Shown here in pieces: positions 43,849 through 52,510 of a DNA stretch of 64,000 nt. Source of the stretch: Ideonella livida. GTDB lineage: Bacteria; Pseudomonadota; Gammaproteobacteria; Burkholderiales; Burkholderiaceae_C. The number at the start of each line of letters is the position of its first letter. Within the stretch, counting starts at the first letter, position 1. Below the pieces are notes generated by a model, which searched no databases, was not told the origin of the DNA, and saw only the letters and a list, made by a program, of their open reading frames with translations. The position numbers and the translations under genes were made by a program. Location of the stretch: positions 124,001 to 188,000 of the forward strand of contig NZ_JAAGOH010000006.1 of NCBI RefSeq assembly GCF_010499455.1. Direction: 5' to 3'.

Positions 43849-43857
43849 AATGTAGCA
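43849..43857 (-). promoter_or_regulatory. Candidate extended -10 promoter for the aroG leader
   Basis: TGCTACATT on the minus strand matches the extended -10 pattern TGnTAnnnT. It ends eight bases before the leader ATG, so transcription would start about two bases before the start codon. No good -35 is seen, which an extended -10 can tolerate. Confidence 0.45.
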
Positions 43858-43860
43858 CGA

Positions 43861-45201
43861 TCAAGTGGGCAGGTGCCGGGCCAGCTCGGCGATGACACCG
43901 GCGTAGGCCGGATCCCCGGCCAGGTTGCGGTGCTCACCCGGGTCGGCCTGCTCGTCATAGAGCTCCTGCTCTCCCCGGGCATAACGGATGTAGCGCCAGC
44001 GGCTGTCACGCACGGCGAAGTTGTGCTGATCCAGTGTCGTGACCACAGGCTCGCTCCAGCTGAGGTCGGCCTGGGTCATGAGCGGTGTCAAGTCACGACC
44101 GTCCATGGCGTAGGTGGGCTTCACCCCACACTGGCTCATCAGGGTAGGGGCCAGGTCCGCCAGGCTCACACAGGAATCAATGGCGCGGCCAAGGCGCTGC
44201 CCTGGCAGGCGGATCAGGAACGGCACCCGGGTGGCGTGCTCCCACAGCGCCAGCTTGTGCCAATGGAACTTCTCCCCCAGATGGAAGCCATGGTCACTCC
44301 AGAGCACCACGATGGTGTTGGCCGCATGGGGACTGGCCTCCAGGGCGGCGATGAGCCGGCCAATCTGCTCATCCACCCAGGAGATGGTGGCCAGATAGCC
44401 CTGGACGGCGGAGGCCCAGAGGTCCTGCCGCACGATGCACTCGTGGAATTTCCACTTGAGCGCAAAGGCCTTGGCCTCCGGCCCCAAATCCTCCAGCTCA
44501 TCCGCAGGCACGGTGGGCAGGATGAGCTGGTCCAGCGGATACAGGTCGATGAACCGCTGCGGCGTGTACCAGGCGACGTGGTTGCGATAGAGCCCCACCG
44601 ACAGGCAGAACGGCCGCCCGACCGCCTGTGCCTTGAGGAAGTCAATGCCCCGCTGGGCCAGGATGTAGTCGGGCTGCCCGGACTCCAGTCCCGGGGCAGG
44701 CCCCCAGTCAAATGCCCCCTGAAAGTCCAGATCCGTGCTGCCATGGACCGCGGGGCACTGCTTGTTGTGGTACGGCCGGCTCACCGGCACGGGTTGTGAC
44801 AGGGCGCCGGCCCACTCATGGTCAATCTTGCCGTGGCGCTGCACCTGATAGCCGGCGCCCGCCAGCATCTGGTCGAACTGCAGCTTGCCTGGATTTTTGG
44901 ACTTGAAGGTCGCGCTGAGGTCGTACACGCCCGTGGACTGCGGAGACAAGCCCGACAGGACGCTGGCCCGGGAGGCGGAGCACACCGGGACCGTGCAGTA
45001 GGCACGGCGGAAGTTGAAGGCGCTGGCCGCCAGGGCATCCATGTGCGGCGTCTTGGCCTGCGGATGCCCCAGGAAACCGACCCAGTCATTCAGGTCATCC
45101 AGGGCAATGTTGAGGATGTTGGGGGTGAGCTGCCCGCTGCCCGATCCGCAGCCCGTCAGTGCCGCGCCAAGGGCGAGTTGAAGAAGTTCGCGTCGTTGCA
45201 T
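43861..45201 (-). CDS. Lipoprotein sulfatase (iduronate-2-sulfatase-like)
   Basis: 446 residues of the alkaline-phosphatase superfamily sulfatase type. The leading signal MQRRELLQLALGAALTGC gives lipobox LTGC (Cys18) with a twin-arginine look. Metal ligands are in IALDDLNDW (about 32-40) and WSDHGFHLGEKFHW near 305-318; HGK near 126 and the IDSC/CGVKPTYAMDGRDL end fit the iduronate-sulfatase branch. The catalytic signature reads C74-S-A-S-R78, with Ala in place of the usual Pro of CXPXR. It would remove sulfate from saccharides at the cell envelope. The stop lies just ahead of the aroG leader promoter. Confidence 0.87.
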   Translation of the reverse strand: MQRRELLQLALGAALTGCGSGSGQLTPNILNIALDDLNDWVGFLGHPQAKTPHMDALAASAFNFRRAYCTVPVCSASRASVLSGLSPQSTGVYDLSATFKSKNPGKLQFDQMLAGAGYQVQRHGKIDHEWAGALSQPVPVSRPYHNKQCPAVHGSTDLDFQGAFDWGPAPGLESGQPDYILAQRGIDFLKAQAVGRPFCLSVGLYRNHVAWYTPQRFIDLYPLDQLILPTVPADELEDLGPEAKAFALKWKFHECIVRQDLWASAVQGYLATISWVDEQIGRLIAALEASPHAANTIVVLWSDHGFHLGEKFHWHKLALWEHATRVPFLIRLPGQRLGRAIDSCVSLADLAPTLMSQCGVKPTYAMDGRDLTPLMTQADLSWSEPVVTTLDQHNFAVRDSRWRYIRYARGEQELYDEQADPGEHRNLAGDPAYAGVIAELARHLPT

Positions 45202-45225
45202 GAATTGGGTTCTGGAGGATCAGAT

Positions 45226-45879
45226 TCAACGGCCACGCCACCAATTGAACAGCTTGGCTCGCGGCACCGCTGCAGGGGTTTCGGTGGCTTTCATGGGCAG
45301 GCGGCGGCGGTCCCAGGTCACGCCAGTGCGCAACACGCGGGCCGGCACCCCGGCAGCCAGGCTGCCGGCGGCCAGGTCGTCGGCCACGATCGACCCCGCC
45401 CCCACCACGCAATCCTGCCCGATCTGGACGCCCTTGAGCACATAAACGCCAAAGCCCAGCCAGACATGGTCGCCGATGAGCACGTCCCCCGGCGGGTTGA
45501 GGCGCTCCCCAGTGGCCGCATCCAGGATGCTGTGCATGTCGCTGGTATCCATGCGCACCTGCCCGGCAAACATGCAGTCCCGCCCGATGCGGATGCGCCC
45601 GGCCTCATGCATCGTGATCTTGGCGCCCATCATGGTCGTCTTCTCGCCGATGGTCAGCGCGGTGTCGCGCTCCTTGAGCACGAACTCTCCTATCAGGACG
45701 CAGGACGCGCCGATGTGGACCGTGCAGCCGTCGGCCGCGATTTCAAACCGGGCGTTCTGCAACCGGCAACCGGCGGCGATGGTGATCTCATTGCCGGAGC
45801 CCGTCACCAACAACTGCCCCGCCTGCACCGACTTGTCAACGGTGATGCGGTTGTCTTTGCCCTCGTCCTTGATGTTCAT
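45226..45879 (-). CDS. Hexapeptide-repeat acyltransferase (217 aa)
   Basis: A left-handed beta-helix protein: many imperfect [LIV]-G-x-x-[CSV] hexapeptide turns from residue about 55 (CTVHIGASC, ALTIGEKTTMMG, RIRIGRDCMFAG) to 185 (VLIGDHVWLGFGVYVLKGVQIGQDCVVGAGSIV), followed by the usual AAGVPARVLR loop. A histidine in SDMHSI, after MDTSDMH (about 119-125), is a likely catalytic residue of O-acetyltransferases of the WbbJ/NodL type. It sits between a sulfatase (24 bases downstream) and a divergent lipoprotein gene, so acetylation of a surface or exported sugar is likely. The ATG at 45879 lacks a clear ribosome binding site. Confidence 0.82.
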   Translation of the reverse strand: MNIKDEGKDNRITVDKSVQAGQLLVTGSGNEITIAAGCRLQNARFEIAADGCTVHIGASCVLIGEFVLKERDTALTIGEKTTMMGAKITMHEAGRIRIGRDCMFAGQVRMDTSDMHSILDAATGERLNPPGDVLIGDHVWLGFGVYVLKGVQIGQDCVVGAGSIVADDLAAGSLAAGVPARVLRTGVTWDRRRLPMKATETPAAVPRAKLFNWWRGR

Positions 45880-46063
45880 GCGTGTGCCTGGCCGCCAGGG
45901 GTGGATCTGAAGTCGATCGCAGTCTAACGGCCCTGGCCCGCTGCGCCCACGCGGGCGCTCGCCCCTACCCGTGCGCCAACACGACCTCAAGCTGCGCCAG
46001 GGAGTTGCCGACATCCCGGTCAGACGGCGCGGTGTGTGCGCCTGGATGCATGAGGAGTTGGCC

Positions 46064-47452
46064 ATGGAAAAGCGGCCCCGCCCTTGGGCGCAACTGTCAG
46101 CGGGCCGGAGCCCACGCGGCGCGGCGTGGCGCTTTGCGGCAATCGTCGGCGGTCTGGTGGCCACCAGCGTCATTTCCGTGGCCTGCGGAGGCGGTGGCAG
46201 TGCAGACGCCAACCCAGACAGCCCACCCGACCAGGACATGCTGGACGACGGCCAGAGCACAGGCCCGGTACTGGCCACGGCCAACGGCGAATTCCTGTTC
46301 CGCCCGGACAGCAAGATGACAGAAGCGGCCACACTGGACCGCGTGGCCGGCGGCACCGCCCTGGCCCTGGCCTGGAACCCCTCTGAAGCCAAGACGGCCT
46401 TGCGCCCGGGCATGAAGGTGCTGTTCTTCGGTCGGGCCACGCAGTGCGACAACAGCCGTCAAGGCCCGCTGGACTCCTTCGATGACGCCCGGCTGCTGGA
46501 CGTGGCCCAACGCACCGGCATGGCCGCCCAGGCCGTCCCTGCCACGCTGCGCTGGACCCCCGTCGGCACGGTGGACCGCTGCACGGGCGAAGCGCCCTGG
46601 CTGGGGGGGGACGCCGCCGCCTTCCTCTCGCCCGACGACGAGCACGGAGGGGTGGCGCTGCTGACCACCACCGGCGCCCGGGAAGACGGCAGCAAACCCT
46701 TCTTCGACACCTTCACGGCCGATGGACAGGATGGTGCGGGCACCAACAACTACCTGCAAGTCGGCATCGTCTCCTTCCGCATGAACCCAAGCGCCACGAC
46801 TGCGCTCAAGCCGTGGGCCGGCGGCAAGCCAGCCCGGGTGCAAAGCACCCAAACCCTGGGGACGGCCACGGTGGAAGGCGGCAATGGCCAGCTGGTACAA
46901 GCCAAGCAGCAAATTGGTCTGAGCTTCCTCAACCGCCAGTGCTTTGCAGAGCGGCGCAGCTCCCCGTGCCAGCTGCAGTACATCCTCACGACGGCCATCG
47001 TGCGCCGGGGGGTGCAGGACTGGTCCGAGGTGGGCTGGTTCCGGCGGGCCAATGTGCTGTTCGACCCGGTGCAGGGCGGCATTGCCGTCATGGATGGGCG
47101 CATCGGCACCAGCGGCACCGACACCGTCGATGCCGAACACCGCCTGCCACTGTGGTCCTCACAAGGCTCCGCAACGCAGCACGGCACCTTCAGTGCACGC
47201 ACCTTTGACGTGACCATCAGCTTTGAGCAGTTCCAGAATGCGCTGAAGATCATCGCGGCCCGCAAGCATGGCGTGCCCCTGGCCTCCGTGGACGCGGCAC
47301 GGATGGTCGAGTTCTGGGGCGGCGGTTGGAACGACACCAGCCAATGGGTCCTGCTCTCCACCGACGTCGGCCAGGAGGTCTACAACCCGGACACCGCGTT
47401 CCGCGCCGAACTCGGTGGTGGCTTCCGGCACCTGTATGTGGGCCAGCAGTGA
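46064..47452 (+). CDS. Unknown lipoprotein (462 aa)
   Basis: A GAGGAG site six bases upstream fixes ATG 46064. The signal ends in SVAC followed by five glycines (Cys near residue 43), so it is a lipoprotein. The mature part is beta-rich and ends in GGGFRHLYVGQQ; cysteines around 127, 165, 298 and 307 are sparse and may pair. I do not recognise a family. Neighbours are a divergent acyltransferase and, convergent, a glycosyltransferase; the surrounding region is envelope-glycan work, so a structural or binding role there is plausible but unproven. Confidence 0.6.
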   Translation: MEKRPRPWAQLSAGRSPRGAAWRFAAIVGGLVATSVISVACGGGGSADANPDSPPDQDMLDDGQSTGPVLATANGEFLFRPDSKMTEAATLDRVAGGTALALAWNPSEAKTALRPGMKVLFFGRATQCDNSRQGPLDSFDDARLLDVAQRTGMAAQAVPATLRWTPVGTVDRCTGEAPWLGGDAAAFLSPDDEHGGVALLTTTGAREDGSKPFFDTFTADGQDGAGTNNYLQVGIVSFRMNPSATTALKPWAGGKPARVQSTQTLGTATVEGGNGQLVQAKQQIGLSFLNRQCFAERRSSPCQLQYILTTAIVRRGVQDWSEVGWFRRANVLFDPVQGGIAVMDGRIGTSGTDTVDAEHRLPLWSSQGSATQHGTFSARTFDVTISFEQFQNALKIIAARKHGVPLASVDAARMVEFWGGGWNDTSQWVLLSTDVGQEVYNPDTAFRAELGGGFRHLYVGQQ

Positions 47453-47467
47453 GCCCTGTCCCAGCGC

Positions 47468-48769
47468 TCAGGCCCGAGGAGCGAGCAGGGCCTCGGGTGA
47501 CAGGCCCGCGTCGATCAGGGCCTGGTGCGCCCGGCGCCGCTGGGCAAGCAGGGGATCCAGGGTTTCACGCCAGTCTGGCATCAGGTGGTCCATGACTGCG
47601 GTGACAGGCAAGGGATCGCGGAGCAGTGCGGCGGCGGCATGTTGCTCCAGGTGGGTGCGCATCACCGACCGCAAACCGGCCACGCCGCGCTGACAGACCT
47701 GCTTGTACCAGGCGGACCAGTGCGTGCCGATCGGCGCGGCGCCCAACTGGGCGGCCGCCTCCAGCGCACGACCACCATTGACGATCTTGCCGAGGAACTG
47801 GGCCTCGGAACGGACGGGATACTCCCGCATGGTCAGGCCCCGCGGCGAGGCGTACGCGACCGGCGGGGCGTCGGCAGCAGACTCCACCAAACGGTGGTTG
47901 CCCGCACCAACGGCCAGCCCCCCGCGGCCCGCACGCACCAGCACCTTGTTGGAGACTTGGAACGGCAGCTTGCGGCTCAGGAGGCGCTCCGAAAAATGAG
48001 CGCTCTCCAGCGCATCGTCTCCTTCGGTCAGCCCGTAGACGCTCTTGGGCATCACCAGCGCCTGGGCCGGGCCCGCGTCGGCCAAGACCTCGTCCCACGG
48101 CCGGTGCAGGCAGAGGAATTCATCGGCATCGACCAGCAGCAGCCAGGCCACATCCGGCCAGATCTGCTCGACGAAAGCGCAGGCCGCCGTCATCTTCTGA
48201 CCCTGCAGGTAGGCCACGACCGGGTCATGCAACCGGTAGACCACGGCGTCGGCAAAACGCTGCTCGAACAGGCAGACCAAGGGGCCGGTCTGGTCCGTGG
48301 AACCGTTGTCCATCAGGAAGAAACGCCTGACGCCCAGGGCATAGTGCCAGACCAGATTGAAGAGGATGATGTCCTCCTCGTTCTTGACCATGCCCACGTA
48401 GGCCAGGTCCGGCCGCGGCGGCAGGCCCTGGGTGAGCACCGGGGAGACGTCTTCCAGGTCCATGCCGGCGAGGTGCGCCGCCAGGCTGAACTCGCGGGAC
48501 GACAGGGCCTGCAGGCCCGGGCGGTCGGTCAGCGCCTTGAACTGCCCGGCCTTGAGCAGCTGCACCGCCAGGCGCCGCCCCACCACAGCGTCCCCGTGGC
48601 GGTCAAAGTAGGCCTGGAGCAGTGCCAGCGATTCTTCGGTGCGCTTGCTGTCAGCCAAGTGGGTGGCCTGCTCCAGCACCTGCTTGCGCTCTTTGGCGCG
48701 CAAGCCGTCGGCCAGCTTCTGCGCAGAGGCCAGGGGCTTGCCCCAACTCATCCAGGACGGCTTGTTCAT
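47468..48769 (-). CDS. Family 2/92-like glycosyltransferase (433 aa)
   Basis: A GT-A domain of the Glyco_tranf_2_4 type: LAYVGMVKNEEDIILFNLVWHYALGVRRFFLMDNGSTD (about 125-163) with the nucleotide-sugar loop, and LLLVDADEFLCL (about 214-225) supplying the DXD metal motif. The first 110 residues form a helical extension (ADGLRAKERKQVLEQATHLADS) with repeat-like spacing. The second half (about 230-430) includes WSAWYKQVCQRG. No signal peptide. It likely decorates an envelope glycan; acceptor unknown. Convergent with the unknown lipoprotein. Confidence 0.8.
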   Translation of the reverse strand: MNKPSWMSWGKPLASAQKLADGLRAKERKQVLEQATHLADSKRTEESLALLQAYFDRHGDAVVGRRLAVQLLKAGQFKALTDRPGLQALSSREFSLAAHLAGMDLEDVSPVLTQGLPPRPDLAYVGMVKNEEDIILFNLVWHYALGVRRFFLMDNGSTDQTGPLVCLFEQRFADAVVYRLHDPVVAYLQGQKMTAACAFVEQIWPDVAWLLLVDADEFLCLHRPWDEVLADAGPAQALVMPKSVYGLTEGDDALESAHFSERLLSRKLPFQVSNKVLVRAGRGGLAVGAGNHRLVESAADAPPVAYASPRGLTMREYPVRSEAQFLGKIVNGGRALEAAAQLGAAPIGTHWSAWYKQVCQRGVAGLRSVMRTHLEQHAAAALLRDPLPVTAVMDHLMPDWRETLDPLLAQRRRAHQALIDAGLSPEALLAPRA

Positions 48770-48815
48770 GCCTCTTTCACCCGTCGACGGTGCACGGGAG
48801 CAGACCCGGGCGCAC

Positions 48816-50282
48816 TCACGCCGTGCCGCCCACCGTCAGCCCGTCAATGCGCAGCGTGGGCTGTCCCACGCCCACGGGCACGCTCTGGCCTTCCTTGCCG
48901 CACACGCCCACGCCGGCGTCCAGGCTCAGGTCACGGCCGATCATGCTCACCCGGTTCATGGCGTCCGGACCGTTGCCGATCAGGGTGGCCCCCTTGACCG
49001 GGTACTGGATCTTGCCGTTCTCGACCCAGTAGGCCTCCGAGGCGGAGAACACAAACTTGCCCGAGGTGATGTCCACCTGCCCCCCGCCAAAATTGGTGGC
49101 GTACAGGCCGCGCTTGATGCTGGCCACGATCTCCTGCGGATCCTTGTCGCCGGCCAGCATGTAGGTGTTGGTCATGCGCGGCATGGGCACATGGGCGTAG
49201 CTCTCGCGACGGCCGTTGCCGGTGGGCTTGACCCCCATCAGGCGGGCGTTGAGGCTGTCCTGGATGTAGCCGCGCAGGATGCCGTCCTCGATCAGCACAT
49301 TGCGCTGGCTGGGGTGGCCTTCGTCGTCGATGTTGAGGCTGCCGCGGCGGTCGGCCAGGGTGCCGTCGTCCAGCACGGTCACGCCCTTGGCGGCCACGCG
49401 CTCGCCAATGCGGCCGGAGAAGGTGGAGGAACCCTTGCGGTTGAAGTCGCCCTCCAGCCCGTGGCCCACCGCCTCGTGCAGCAGCACGCCCGGCCATCCG
49501 GGGCCCAGCACCACGGTCATCATGCCGGCCGGCGCCGGCCGGCTTTCCAGATTGGTCAGGGCGGCGCCCACGGCCTGGTCCACATAGGCCTGCAGTTGCT
49601 CCTGCTGGAAGTAGCCCAGCCCAAATCGACCCCCACCGCCGCCGGAACCCACCTCCCGGCGGCCGTTCTGCTCGGCGATGACCGTGATGGACAGGCGCAC
49701 CAGCGGGCGCACGTCGGCGGCCCGGGTGCCGTCGGCGCGGGCGACCAGGACCACGTCATATTCGGCGGCCAGGCCGGCCATCACCTGCACCACCCGCGGG
49801 TCCTTGGCGCGCGCCATGCGTTCCACCCGCTCCAGCAGGGCCACCTTCTGGGTGCTGTCCAGCGTGGCAATGGGATCGAGCGCGGGATAGAGCAGGCGGC
49901 TGCGGGCCACCTGCGGCTTGCGCGCCAGCTTGACACGGCGGTTCTGCCCGGCCGCGGCGATGGCGCGCACCGTGGTGGCGGCGTCCAGCAGGGCGGCTTC
50001 GGACAGGTCGTCGGAGTAGGCGAAGGCGGTCTTCTCGCCCGCCACCGCGCGCACGCCCACCCCCTGGTCGATGGAGAAGCTGCCGCTCTTGACGATGCCC
50101 TCCTCCAAGCTCCAGCCCTCGGCCCGGGTGTACTGGAAGTACAGGTCGGCGTCGTCCACCTGGTGCTGGGCGATGGTGCCCAAGGCCTTGGCGAGCGAGG
50201 CTTCGCCCAGGCCATAAGGGTCCAGCAGGAGGCTCTGGGCGACAGCCAGTCGTTCGAGGGTGGTTTCGCGCGAGATCATCAA
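48816..50282 (-). CDS. tldD: Metalloprotease TldD
   Basis: TldD with TldE forms a cytosolic metalloprotease that unfolds and degrades small peptides such as microcin and CcdA. The zinc motif HExxxH is H269-E270-H274 in LLHEAVGHGLEGD, and the preceding GGGGGRF and LGPGWPG elements are typical. A glycine-rich C-terminal half (SVRGYIQDSLNA-like) is complete. Length 488 is usual. Two consecutive ATG codons (50282, 50279) begin the gene. The tldE/pmbA partner is not in the window. Confidence 0.95.
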   Translation of the reverse strand: MMISRETTLERLAVAQSLLLDPYGLGEASLAKALGTIAQHQVDDADLYFQYTRAEGWSLEEGIVKSGSFSIDQGVGVRAVAGEKTAFAYSDDLSEAALLDAATTVRAIAAAGQNRRVKLARKPQVARSRLLYPALDPIATLDSTQKVALLERVERMARAKDPRVVQVMAGLAAEYDVVLVARADGTRAADVRPLVRLSITVIAEQNGRREVGSGGGGGRFGLGYFQQEQLQAYVDQAVGAALTNLESRPAPAGMMTVVLGPGWPGVLLHEAVGHGLEGDFNRKGSSTFSGRIGERVAAKGVTVLDDGTLADRRGSLNIDDEGHPSQRNVLIEDGILRGYIQDSLNARLMGVKPTGNGRRESYAHVPMPRMTNTYMLAGDKDPQEIVASIKRGLYATNFGGGQVDITSGKFVFSASEAYWVENGKIQYPVKGATLIGNGPDAMNRVSMIGRDLSLDAGVGVCGKEGQSVPVGVGQPTLRIDGLTVGGTA

Positions 50283-50386
50283 ATGATTGTAGGAGGGGGG
50301 CTGCGGCGGCGGCCGCCGGATTTACAGGGACGAACCAAGGGAGATACCCCGCCATCGGCCCTGCGGCCCCAGCGGTCCGGGCGGGC

Positions 50387-51385
50387 CTACCCGCGCGCGT
50401 CGCCCGCCTCGTCGCCCGCCCCACCGCGGGCGTCGTCCAGGTCATCGCCCGCCTCCTGCCCGCGGCGCCGGGCCAGGGCCTCCTGGTAGAGCGCCTTGCG
50501 GGGCACCCCCGTGAGCTCCGCCGCCAGGGCCGCCGCCTGCTTGAGCGGCAGCTCCCGCAGCAGCACCTCCAGCGTGCGCAGGGCTTGCGGCGGCAGGCCG
50601 TCGGCAGCGGCCGCCGCCTTGGGCTCGGCATGCAGCACCAGGGCGAACTCTCCGCGGCGGTGGCCGGACTCCTCGGCCAGCCAGGCCGGCAGGGCCTGGG
50701 CGGGCAGGGTCAGGATCTGCTCGAACTGTTTGGTGAGCTCGCGGCCCACGGTCACGCGCCGGTCGGGACAGGCCTGGGCCAACTGCTCGGCCAAGGCCTC
50801 GATGCGGTGTGGCGCCTCGAACAACACCACACTGCCTGCCCGCGCCAGGGCCTGCTGCAGCGCCGCCTGGCGCTCGGCCCCCTTGGGCGGCAGAAAGCCC
50901 GCAAACGAGAAGCCGCTGCCCTGGGCGGCGGCCTCGGCATCCCCCGCGGCACAGAGCAGGGTGGCCACGGCGCTGGCCCCCGGCAGGGGCAGCACCCGGT
51001 GCCCTGCCGCCCGGACCCGCGACACCAGTACCGCGCCGGGATCGGACACCGCCGGCGTGCCCGCGTCGCTGACCTGGGCCACCCGCTCGCCACGGGCCAG
51101 GCGCTCCAGCACCCGGTCGGTGGCGGCTTGCTCGTTGTGCTCGTGCAAGGGGATGAGGGGCTTGGCTTCCAGGCCCAGGTGGCGCAGCAGGCCGCCGGTG
51201 ACGCGCGTATCCTCGCAAGCCACGGCATCGGCCAGGGCCAGCGCATGCAGGGCACGCAGGCTGAAGTCCGCCAGGTTGCCGATGGGCGTGGCCACCACAT
51301 ACAGGGTGGCCGGCGGAAAGAGCTGGCCGCCGGCCGCCGAGGCGGCGGCCTGCAGCAGGGACGGCGCAGGAGAGGTGATGGTCAC
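50387..51385 (-). CDS. rsmI: 16S rRNA (cytidine-1402-2'-O)-methyltransferase
   Basis: RsmI methylates the ribose of C1402 in 16S rRNA. Signature elements are [19 protein letters not shown] (about 27-45), [15 protein letters not shown] (56-70), [12 protein letters not shown] and GFLPPKG, in a 332-residue protein. The start is a GTG at 51385 whose first bases overlap the divergent yraN start (51378). The acidic Ala/Gly/Asp-rich tail ([20 protein letters not shown]) is a lineage addition. Together with yraN, diaA and dolP it reproduces the E. coli yraL-yraP neighbourhood. Confidence 0.93.
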   Translation of the reverse strand: MTITSPAPSLLQAAASAAGGQLFPPATLYVVATPIGNLADFSLRALHALALADAVACEDTRVTGGLLRHLGLEAKPLIPLHEHNEQAATDRVLERLARGERVAQVSDAGTPAVSDPGAVLVSRVRAAGHRVLPLPGASAVATLLCAAGDAEAAAQGSGFSFAGFLPPKGAERQAALQQALARAGSVVLFEAPHRIEALAEQLAQACPDRRVTVGRELTKQFEQILTLPAQALPAWLAEESGHRRGEFALVLHAEPKAAAAADGLPPQALRTLEVLLRELPLKQAAALAAELTGVPRKALYQEALARRRGQEAGDDLDDARGGAGDEAGDARG

Positions 51386-51776
51386 GGGCAGCAAGCCTTC
51401 TTCAGATGCAACGGGCCGCGCCCGCACCGGCCAGCAGGCCGAGGAGCGGGCCGCGGCCTTCCTGCAGCGGCAGGGCTTGCGCCTGCTGGCCCGCAATTAT
51501 CGGGTGGCCCTGGGGCCTTACCGCCGCGGCGGCGAGATCGACCTGATCCTGCAGGACCGCGATGGCACGGTGGTGTTCGTGGAAGTGCGGGCCCGGGCGG
51601 CCGGGGCCCGGGTGGACGCGGCCGCCAGTGTCACCGCCATCAAGCAGCGCCGTGTGGTGCATGCGGCCCAGCATTACCTGCAGCGCTGGCCCCGGCTGCC
51701 GCCCTGCCGCTTTGACGTGGTGGCCGTTGACGGCGAGCAGCTCCAGTGGCTGCAGGCGGCGTTTGAGGCCGGCTGA
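51378..51776 (+). CDS. yraN: UPF0102 protein YraN
   Basis: 132 residues of the YraN family: [26 protein letters not shown] (about 17-42) and [23 protein letters not shown] (about 53-75), a nuclease-like fold (PD-D/ExK: D57, E71-V-R) of unproven role in DNA recombination or ribosome-related control. AGGAGAGG sits just upstream of ATG 51378. The start overlaps the rsmI start by eight bases in opposite direction, so both promoters must lie inside the neighbouring gene. The diaA gene follows after 86 bases. Confidence 0.9.
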   Translation: MVTGSKPSSDATGRARTGQQAEERAAAFLQRQGLRLLARNYRVALGPYRRGGEIDLILQDRDGTVVFVEVRARAAGARVDAAASVTAIKQRRVVHAAQHYLQRWPRLPPCRFDVVAVDGEQLQWLQAAFEAG

Positions 51777-51862
51777 AACCTGAACGATCGGCCCATTTTG
51801 GTGCAGACCCCGCGCCGGCGCCGGGTCGGGGGCAGCCCTGTCCCCACTTATGATGCCGCCCC

Positions 51863-52456
51863 ATGCTCCAAGCCCGTATCCAGCAGCAGTTCTTTGGTGC
51901 GGCCGACCTGCTCAACCAGGTGGCCGACATCCTGGCGCGCCCGCTGGAAGAAGCCACCGAAGCGGTGGTCAACTGCCTGACCAATGGCGGCAAGGTCCTG
52001 GCCGCCGGCCTGGGCGCCGATGCCGGCCTGGCGGCCCTGCTGTGCGGCCTGCTGCAGCACGGCCATGAACGTGAGCGCCCACCCCTGCCCGCCTTCTGCC
52101 TGGGCCCGGGGCTGGGCCTGCCCGCCGGCGCGGGCATCGACCCGGTGGATGCGCTGGTGCGCCAGCTGCAGGTGCTGGGCGCGCCCGGCGACCTGCTGGT
52201 GCTGCTGGCGGGCCCGGTGGAGGCCCACGTGCCCCTGCTGACCCTGGCCGAGGCTGCGCGTGAGGCCGACATGAGCCTGCTGCTGTTCACCGGCGGGGAA
52301 CCCGGACCCTGGATCGAGCATCTGGTGGAAACCGACGTGTGGCTGCCGCTGGCCGAAAGCCGGCCGGCGCAGGTCCGCCAGATCCACCTGGTGGCCGTTC
52401 ATGCCCTGTGCGACGCGATCGACCTGCAACTGCTGGGGCCCGCCGAAGGCGAATGA
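51863..52456 (+). CDS. diaA: SIS-domain protein, DiaA/GmhA-like
   Basis: 197 residues with a sugar isomerase fold: ILARPLEEATEAVVNCLTNGGKVLAAGLGADAGLAALLC (about 24-62) and DLLVLLAGPVEAHVPLLTLAEAAREADMSLLLFTGG. In DiaA the usual GNGGSAADA is the phosphate-binding loop; here the loop reads AAGLGADAGL, so binding may differ. DiaA tunes DnaA-dependent initiation, while GmhA makes ADP-heptose precursors. The order yraN-diaA-dolP argues for the former. Phosphosugar binding should be tested. Confidence 0.8.
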   Translation: MLQARIQQQFFGAADLLNQVADILARPLEEATEAVVNCLTNGGKVLAAGLGADAGLAALLCGLLQHGHERERPPLPAFCLGPGLGLPAGAGIDPVDALVRQLQVLGAPGDLLVLLAGPVEAHVPLLTLAEAAREADMSLLLFTGGEPGPWIEHLVETDVWLPLAESRPAQVRQIHLVAVHALCDAIDLQLLGPAEGE

Positions 52457-52510
52457 CGCCGGCCCGTCAGGCGGTGCGCCGTCTTTTCCGCCATTCCTGA
52501 AGGAGACCCC

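Noticed and set aside
43852-43866. TTGATC at the end of the sulfatase gene as a -35 for a promoter inside the aroG leader
   Set aside because: The paired -10 would overlap the leader start codon and put transcription inside the leader frame, which would remove the leader peptide.
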